Of a stretch of DNA of 64,000 nt, positions 57,580 to 64,000 are shown piece by piece. Each line of letters starts with the position of its first letter. The first letter of the stretch is position 1. A program made the position numbers and the translations under genes. This stretch comes from Hepsetus odoe (taxonomy: Eukaryota > Chordata > Actinopteri > Characiformes > Hepsetidae): NCBI GenBank assembly GCA_017165825.1, contig CM029377.1:23554386-23618385 (forward strand), read 5' to 3'. The notes beneath the pieces were generated by a model. That model was given only the letters and a program-made list of their open reading frames with translations. It ran no database searches and was not told the DNA's origin.

Positions 57580-57894
57580 TAAAACGTAACACCCCGCAAG
57601 TTAGTCCATGCAGACCATGCTTTTGTTAACAATCTTAAAAAAGTCTTATTGTCAGAATTTTGCTGAAAGACCAGCAACAAACTGGAAACTAACAAATTGA
57701 AGCAATAACTGAAAGGAAAGAGTGGTTATGAGACTAGAAGCTGTAACTACAAGAGCTGAATTCAAATAAAAAAAGACGAAGGCTTCAATAGTAAAACTTT
57801 ACATCTGACAAAGTGGATGTATGACAATGTATTTATAATTGTTTACATTTTTCATGTTGACAGAAATGGTCCTTATAGAGCTGTAGTAACTATA
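57580..57894. other. 5' flank of the GTPase gene
   Basis: AT-rich; no TATA box or immune-type regulatory motif that I would defend. Confidence 0.3.
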
Positions 57895-58445
57895 GAGGGA
57901 AAACTATAACTATAGAGCTGATCAGCCACAGCATGAAGTTATGGGAAAGAGTAGTGGAAGCTAGGTTAAGAAAAGAGGTGAGAGATGATTAGTGAAGAGC
58001 AGTATGGTTTCATGCTGAGAAAGAGCTCTACAGATGCAATGTTTGCTCTGAGGGTGGTGATGGAGAAGTACAGAGAAGGTCAGAAGGAATTACAATGTGC
58101 CTTTGTGGAGAAAGCATATGACAGGGTGCCTAGAGAGGAGTTTGTAGTTTTATATGAGGAAGTCAGCAGTGGTAGAGAGATATGTCAGAGTAGTACAGGA
58201 TATGGATGAAGGAAGTGTGACAGTGCAGAGATCTGCAGCAGGAGTGATGGATGCATTTAAAGTGGAGGTTGGATTACATTAAGGATCAGTGCTGAGCCAA
58301 TTCTGGAATGGGAGGATAAGAGTTTTCGTTGGGTGTGACGAGGATGGATAGGATTAGAAATTAATATTTCCACTGAGGGACAGCTCAGGTTGGACAATAC
58401 GCAGACAAAGTTAGAGATGCAAGGTTGCATTGGTTTGGACGTGTA
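57895..58445 (+). pseudogene. LINE (RTE/L2-like) reverse transcriptase remnant
   Basis: Non-LTR elements copy themselves through a reverse transcriptase. A plus frame at 57985-58209 has the block EEQYGFMLRKSSTDAMFALR, then VMEKYREGQ and a KAYDRVPREE palm-region motif. Out of frame after 58210 come QDM-like and VEVGL-like remnants, then a jump to a DARLHWFGRVQRR-like piece at about 58405-58445. The catalytic YADD-type region is missing and several stops are present. Clade assignment is from memory of similar fish elements. Confidence 0.8.
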
Positions 58446-58620
58446 CAGAGGAGAGATAGAGTAATCTTTTTAATCTTTTATTATCCCACAAATGGGAAAT
58501 TTGGGTGTTACAGGGCTCTTATAAAAGTGACATGTACAGAAAAAAGAAAAGTAAAATATATAAATAATAAGTAAAGTAAAGAAAATAGATTAAATAAGTA
58601 AAAAGAACAGAGAGTGGTCA
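58446..58620 (-). mobile_element. Foreign insert in the LINE: tail of another LINE
   Basis: TTATTATCCCACAAATGGGAAATTT resembles the reversed 3' end of CR1/Rex1-type LINEs (AAATTTCCC...GGGATAATAAA). It splits the surrounding LINE between two adjacent C-terminal blocks. Described in pieces; the outer limits are approximate. Confidence 0.5.
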
Positions 58621-58865
58621 GAGGTCCTGTAACTGGCTGCCTCTCACGTAGCACCATCTTGAGGAGGATGCTAAAGATGGCGCTGCCAGGAAAGAGGAAA
58701 AGAGGAAGACCAAAGGTGAGTTTTAAGGATGTGGTGAGAGAGGACATGCAGGCAGATGGTTTGAAGGTGGAAGATGCAGAGGACTGGAAGAAATGAAAAC
58801 AGACGATCTGCTGCTGTGACCTCTAACAGGAGCGACCAAAAGAAGAAGAAGAAGACAGAAGAGGT
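58621..58865 (+). pseudogene. LINE C-terminus and 3' tail
   Basis: Frame 58614-58796 contains MALPGKRKRGRPKVSFKDVV and REDMQADGLKVEDAEDW, a typical LINE reverse transcriptase C-terminus, followed by a GACCAAAAGAAGAAGAAGAA-type 3' end. This completes the copy that starts at 57895. Confidence 0.75.
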
Positions 58866-59685
58866 CTTTCTCATATGTTATTAAAAAAAATTATTCTTAT
58901 AATAATAATTCATATTTATACCTAACATTTTGAAGCAGGTCATCCTGCCATGTGTCTTTACATGACTATTGTGCAATCCCATGTCACATTTTAATTAAGA
59001 TAAAATATTTCTCCTCTTAGCCCTTTTAAGACACCATGTCTGATGTCTTTTAACAGATTGTGGGGCTTCAGCCTCATGAATCTCTTTCTGGAATATTTTC
59101 CAGAATATGTACACCAAATGTACACATCTTAACCATCTATCAGAGGATTTTTGTAACTCTTCTAAATGTACCTTACTGAGAAAAGGGTCTCTTCTTGTAT
59201 TCACTTCCTCTCTTCCTGCTGCTAACTGCAGAAACTGCAGAACTGCTTCAGGTAAACCTAAAAAACAAGTGGAAAGATCTACCTTCCCTTCATTTCCTTC
59301 ACATCATCCATGACTTCACTGAGAGGCACACTAAGGAAGTATTCAGCTGTGCTGGACACCAGTACCCCACAGACAGATACTGCCAAACATCCCCAACCTT
59401 ACCCACTCCACCCCCTTCCATGTAGACTGAATTTAGGCTTACCTACCAGTGTGTTTAGTGATTAAGCAGCCAGTTTCAAATTTTCAGTTTTTCAATAATC
59501 TGATCTAGAAATGAAATGACTTGAAGCCTCAAAGAAACAAAAGCGGGTGTAATGATCAATGGCGACTTCTGCAGACAGAACAGCAAAGCCATTTAAGAAC
59601 TCCAGGATGTGAAGTGCTCTTATCATGTGAGAGGAAACTGTGGAAACCACAAGCTAGAGAGAAAGAAACATACATGATCTTGTAA
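58866..59685. other. Intergenic, no gene recognised
   Basis: Two overlapping frames (minus 58995-59204 and plus 59107-59425) have no recognisable motif and no splice partners. Confidence 0.3.
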
Positions 59686-59689
59686 ACAC

Positions 59690-59815
59690 TCACCAATAAT
59701 CCATAACATTAAAAACACATGCCTGATGTTCTGCATGTCCCCTACAGATTGTCAGAAACACTGGAACCATTTGAGCTGTGAAATCTGCAGGATGTCTGAA
59801 GGTGTGCTGTGTTTC
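59690..59815. mobile_element. DNA-transposon-like repeat fragment
   Basis: AATAATCCATAACATTAAAA, ACATGCCTGATGTTCTGCATG and CTGAAGGTGTGCTGT resemble a very common fish repeat that starts with an ATAACATTA-rich end and contains a TGTAGGTCCCC-type block. The match is from memory and decayed. Confidence 0.4.
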
Positions 59816-59825
59816 ATTTTTGAAG

Positions 59826-59882
59826 GTAGCAGTGGTAGTCTAGTGTTTAGGGACTAGGAGCCAGTCACTTTCACTTCATGAT
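59826..59882 (+). mobile_element. Internally deleted SINE
   Basis: The head TAGTCTAGTGTTTAGGGACTAG is joined directly to the family 3' end AGTCACTTTCACTTCATGA; everything between is missing. Confidence 0.7.
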
Positions 59883-60935
59883 ACAACTATGTGAATTAAA
59901 ACGTCAGTTTTTGACCTGATATGATTAAGGTTAGGACTATTTTTATTGTATTTATTAATAAATTATTTATTTATTTATTATTATTTATTTATTGTATGAA
60001 TAAATGATATTTGTTTTGTATCCTTCATCTACAGACACAATCATTCACACAGTTTCTTTTTCTCTAACACATTTCAAGAGCTTCCTCTCACTGTTTCAAA
60101 TGTGCAACTGATGGCAGAACAACACCACGTGACTTCTCTGAAATCACTTTTTTTTCAACTGTACCAAATCAAGCAGTGCTCTGTCTGTAGAAGACATCTA
60201 ATTATTACGTTGGTTATAAGCTATAAAGTTATGGCTTTATAGCTGTTGCCTCTGGAGAGGGTTTCGATTTTGGGTAGTGATGCTTTCTCTGATCACTGCA
60301 GTAGTTCATAGCTCATCATGAATTCAATCATGCTGCCAATTGTTTTGGGGATTTGTCTCATTAGAAAACAAGCAACAATTAAAATAAGATGCAGTCAAAG
60401 GCAGAGATTTTCTACTTCCACACCATAAACCTGATTTTTCAGGTATGTCTTTGGGTCATCTTTACCCACTACTTACTTACTACTTTACTTTTACGAAAAT
60501 GTTTTTCACTTTTTATGCATATTTAATACTTGTAGATAAATGTAATGTATTAAATTATCATCATTTAAATAAAATTAGCATTTTATGAGGTTGACAGCTA
60601 GATATTTGCCAATTTGTCGATTACTTTTTCTGTTCCACATTAATTGATGAATCATGGTGACTGTATAATGCAAGTGCTGGAGTGATTCAAGTGGAACTGT
60701 AAATCTAAAAATATCTTCCCAAATATCTGCCCTAAGATTGTGCCTCAGTATTGCAGCTCATAGAAAGAAATGCACAAACCCAGAGCAACTCAAAGCATAT
60801 GACTGTAGTCGAGCTACTAAAGGAAAGCAATGCAATTCAGTGTTCTGCTTCAATGGCTGTTAAATGGCACATTTTCATGGGAAAAAACATTGCAGTATAA
60901 CAAAAGTCAAAAAGGTCAGTTTTGCGGTAAAATGC
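59883..60935. other. Intergenic, nothing recognised
   Basis: AT-rich sequence with a TTTA-rich run (59940-60000). Confidence 0.3.
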
Positions 60936-60939
60936 ATTC

Positions 60940-61050
60940 TTCTTCTTTTGGCTGCTCCAGTTTAGGAGTCGCCACAGTGGATCAACTCCTCCATGTCCTC
61001 CAGTCCTCTGCATCCGTGTCCCTGCGGAGCACTTGGAGGACGCTGAAGTC
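60940..61050 (-). mobile_element. LINE 3'-tail fragment
   Basis: TTCTTCTTCTTTTGGCTGCTCC followed by GGAGTCGCCACAGTGGATCA is the reverse of the 3' tail of the same LINE family seen at 58800-58865. Confidence 0.65.
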
Positions 61051-61084
61051 TGTGCACAGCCCACGAGTCTGGGACCGTGGATGA

Positions 61085-62490
61085 AAGCCCGCCATAGTGA
61101 ATTCTATGTCGGCCAGTAAGTCTTGAGTTGTTCCGCTGGACCGGATTGACGCGATCTGAACATCATTTGGTTGAGACGGTGATAGCGTGGGAAAACAGGT
61201 AAGACAAGGATTTATGGAAAAGCGCTGGAAGGTTCAGGGAACCTTAGAGAGACGTCTAGAGAGTCTGGGACTCTCACAGTCTAAAGGGGATCAGAAGGAT
61301 TGCCCTAGAGGTCTAATTGTACTAGTACTAGTCAATTGAGATGCTCCTGAGAAGTAACTAAGGTAGTTACTATAGACTGAGGTATGTGTTTGTTTGTTTG
61401 TCTGTCTGTGTGAATGGGAGAGACCCAGTACTAAAACAGGGCAACCCGAAACCTAACGGTGCGAACATGAAGTTGTCCCTAAGGACTGGACTGGTGATCC
61501 TCTCCATGGAGGATTTAGGAGGTGGTTAACAGAATCGAAAACGTTTCTCATCTCTCGGGATTAGAACCCCAGAGAGTGATTAACGGCCCAGAGAGGACTT
61601 TTCTAGTGACCCACCACATTGGACTCATAAGTGCTTTGTTGTCAAATGGAAGTAAATGTTTGAGGCAGCCTTGTGAATGTTAATAGGACATTCTAGAGGA
61701 ATTCAAGTTTGCAAATATTGTGGCTACAGAGCAACAGGTGTAAAGAAAGAAAAATGAAACAAAATAGAAAGAAAAGAGAAAAAAAAGAAAAAGATAAAAG
61801 AAAAATGTTTTGATTTAACCTAGATTCTCCTGCCTGTGAGGTGTGTCATAAGGAGGGAACGCAAAGACCTAAGTCGGGGACTTAGGCACACCTAGGCAAA
61901 GGACTTAGGTGGACCTTGGGGGTAACCCCGGGTAGGGACCTGTACCTAGAGGACAGTTCAAGAGAACTGAGGTAGATTGGGTCCAACTCTCAAGGAAAGG
62001 TTGAGAGTAATAAAAGTTAAGAACGGAAATGTGTTGAAATATGGAGACCTCACAGTCACGGGATCTAGGAAAAGAGATTAAGGGGAATTCACAAAGACTG
62101 ACTGTTATGGGAAATATGGAGAAGTGACTGACCCGACAATATTAGGTAGATAGGTTGTGAAACATGGGTTTCCAGATGGTTCTTTCAGTACTAAGGTTTT
62201 GAAAGATTTATAGAAGAAATAGAAGGAGGAGTGCCAGGAAGGTAGAAATGGCATTAGTAAATAAGTAAGTAAATAAATAAATAATGAAATTATATTAATA
62301 ATAAAATTCACATTATATAAAAGAATAAAAGAAACAATGGTAAAATTAAAGCAATAGAGGCATGTGCAGTGAGACTCAAGCTTAAAGACATCATGCCGAA
62401 GTAAGTGCTGCAGCTGCACCTCCCGCCCTGGAGAGACAAATGGGATCCTCCCTGAAACCCCCTTACGTGCAAACAAACTTATATCCAAAT
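61085..62490 (+). mobile_element. Retroviral leader or LTR region
   Basis: Non-coding sequence upstream of the gag-like frames. An ACAGGTAAGA splice-donor-like site (61195-61204) and several AG-rich segments are visible. I could not identify an LTR boundary, a polyadenylation signal or a primer binding site with confidence, so the 5' end is provisional. Confidence 0.4.
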
Positions 62491-62494
62491 TCAG

Positions 62495-63490
62495 ATGCTT
62501 TTAAAATGCCTGATGGCCCGGCCACAAATACTAGGGGCCATAAGGGCAAGGTGGGGGAATGGAGTAAATAAAAAGGGGGGACTTCTTAGCCCAGACAGTT
62601 TAGTGAGGGCAATAAACCTGAATACTGCAGATGAATGCCCCATGGTGGAAGTAGCTAATCCAGCCTGGGATCCTAATCATGCAGAGATGGGAGATAGAAC
62701 CATATTAGTATATAGAACCTGGATCCATGATGACGTCAAAAAGGCTACTGAATCTGTGACGTCTCCAAAAAAAAAAAAGGATCCTAATCAGTGTTGCTCG
62801 GATGTGACGGACCTGATCAATTCGTACCATCTGAATGGCCCTGAAATTCAACAAGTATTCATGGCAATTTTTTACAACAGAATGGTTCAGAGTTAGAGGG
62901 GACTGGGACCCAATGGAAGGTTGGAATCCTCCCGGGCCCCTAGCACATAATAGCCCACAGCTACTACAGCGAGTGGAGCGACTCCTAAATAGAATCAGAG
63001 AAGTATATAGAAAGAGAGCTAATTATGTAATCATTAATCAAACAAAGCAAAAAGAAGGTGAGACAGCAAGTTTTGTAGAAAACAGTGGACTACAAGAAGA
63101 TAATGATGACAATGCTGCATTTAGACAACAACTAAAAAAACGCCTTACTGGAGGCATTTAGACCTCCTATTAGCATGTGGATAAAAAACATTGTGTCCAG
63201 CTTCCCACATGCACATTAGATGAGTTCATGAATTATGGCATACATGCAGAGAAAATCACAGGAAAAAAAACAATCAAAGATAGATGTTTTCTGGCAAGAT
63301 GACTGTGAAATGTTTTATCAAGGGAATCGAGGAAGTCGCAGAAACAGAGGAAAAGGAAGGTTTAGAGGAGGTTTCAGAGGACGAGGTGGACGAGGCCAAG
63401 GATATGGTTCAAAGTTGAGAGATGAAGCATGTTATAACTGTGGAGAAATGGGACATTGAGCAAAGAATTGTCCTAAACAGAAAATAGAAT
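62495..63490 (+). pseudogene. Endogenous retrovirus gag remnant (class I-like)
   Basis: Gag builds the virus core. The reading frame is spread over three frames: 62495-62896, 62835-63161 and 63235-63459, so at least two frameshifts separate its parts. The second part has a WDP-type capsid motif resembling gamma/epsilon-type retroviruses. The third has an arginine/glycine-rich RGG-like stretch followed by one CCHC zinc knuckle (CYNCGEMGH ... C). A TGA at 63458-63460 falls inside the knuckle, and another TGA lies at 63489-63491. The copy cannot make a functional protein. It is described here as a decayed genomic remnant only. Confidence 0.75.
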
Positions 63491-63491
63491 G

Positions 63492-63715
63492 ACTAGATGG
63501 AAAACAGGAAGTAGAACAGAAGGAAGAAGATGGGCCGGATGGTTTACTAGATTTAGAGGATATATGTTATACAGGATATAACAGACCAGACATTACCTTA
63601 ATAGCTGAAAATAACCATTCCACATTTTTGTGACAGTGGGGCCTGTAGGACAGTAGTGAGAGAAGATGTAGACTGGTTGCCAGTATCAGAAGACATCATA
63701 AAAAATTCGATCTGC
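63492..63715 (+). pseudogene. Retroviral protease region, truncated
   Basis: An acidic linker is followed by a frame containing an Asp-Ser-Gly (DSG) motif near 63632-63640, the aspartic protease active-site signature. It lies one frame away from the preceding part. Similarity ends near 63715, so polymerase and envelope are not seen in the window. Confidence 0.6.
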
Positions 63716-64000
63716 TAATGCTAATTGAAACCAAATTCAATTAGCATTGAACTTCGGTGCTAAAGTCTGTAAAAAGTCTTTCATCCGACTACTTTTCACC
63801 ATAAGACTTGCACATGAGCGTCACATCTGTGAATGCTCTTAAATTTAACCGCCAAACACTGCTGGAGCTCAGGAATCAGCCAGGATTCAGTCTTCCAGCG
63901 ACTCTCCGAACAACGCTACGGGAGCTCGGCGTGCTGAGAAGACCAGGCCTTCAGTCCACGAGATCGCCTGCTGAACCTGGCCGACTGAGAGGACATCGGA
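63716..64000 (+). mobile_element. Probable start of another retroelement
   Basis: Base composition changes to CG-richer sequence. A frame containing LLELRNQPGFSLPATLR and LRELGVLRRPG resembles the N-terminal region upstream of the endonuclease in fish LINEs. It runs off the right edge; the assignment is tentative. Confidence 0.35.

Noticed and set aside
58995..59425. Small secreted or regulatory gene from overlapping frames
   Set aside because: No signal peptide followed by a domain, no splice partners, and both strands are open by chance over the same region.

Overview
This window is vertebrate genomic DNA and almost certainly comes from a ray-finned fish. Genes are split into short exons with GT/AG introns. 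Dinucleotide microsatellites are very dense. Fish-type transposons are abundant: tRNA-derived SINEs, an RTE/L2-like LINE, a Tc1-like transposase remnant and a decayed class I-like retrovirus. An otophysan (catfish or characin group) is my guess from the repeat style, not something the sequence proves. Most long open frames are low-complexity shadows, so genes were identified by joining exons at splice sites with matching phase and comparing the product with known families.

Layout. (1) 83-202, minus: one exon of a beta-thymosin gene that runs off the left edge. (2) 203-6746: repeat-rich intergenic DNA, including a 105-bp minisatellite at about 6050-6680. (3) 6747-9095, minus: a complete four-exon gene for a 79-residue CRIP-type single-LIM protein. 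(4) 9100-21700: intergenic DNA with SINEs, an L2-like fragment, a Tc1-like remnant and microsatellites; no gene recognised. (5) About 21700-51800, plus: rnf38, a RING-H2 E3 ubiquitin ligase. It has a likely CpG-rich promoter with a non-coding first exon, twelve coding exons from 23700 to 48972, a 15.4-kb second intron and a long 3' UTR. All coding junctions keep phase and give a 637-residue product. (6) 51975-53450: SINEs and cryptic (ACAG)-type DNA. (7) 54934-57479, minus: a GIMAP/AIG1-like GTPase gene with a cysteine/histidine cluster and coiled coil, followed by an open frame for a possible membrane-anchoring C-terminus. (8) 57880-61080: LINE debris, partly nested. (9) 61085-63715, plus: leader, gag and start of the protease region of a broken endogenous retrovirus, apparently interrupted by (10) another retroelement-like sequence running off the right edge.

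The four host genes do not form a pathway; their proximity is ordinary synteny. The most notable items are the GTPase with its zinc-finger-like cluster and possible alternative membrane tail, the in-frame 96-base last intron of the LIM gene, the antisense open minisatellite beside it, and a palindromic microsatellite of about 105 bp in the rnf38 3' UTR.
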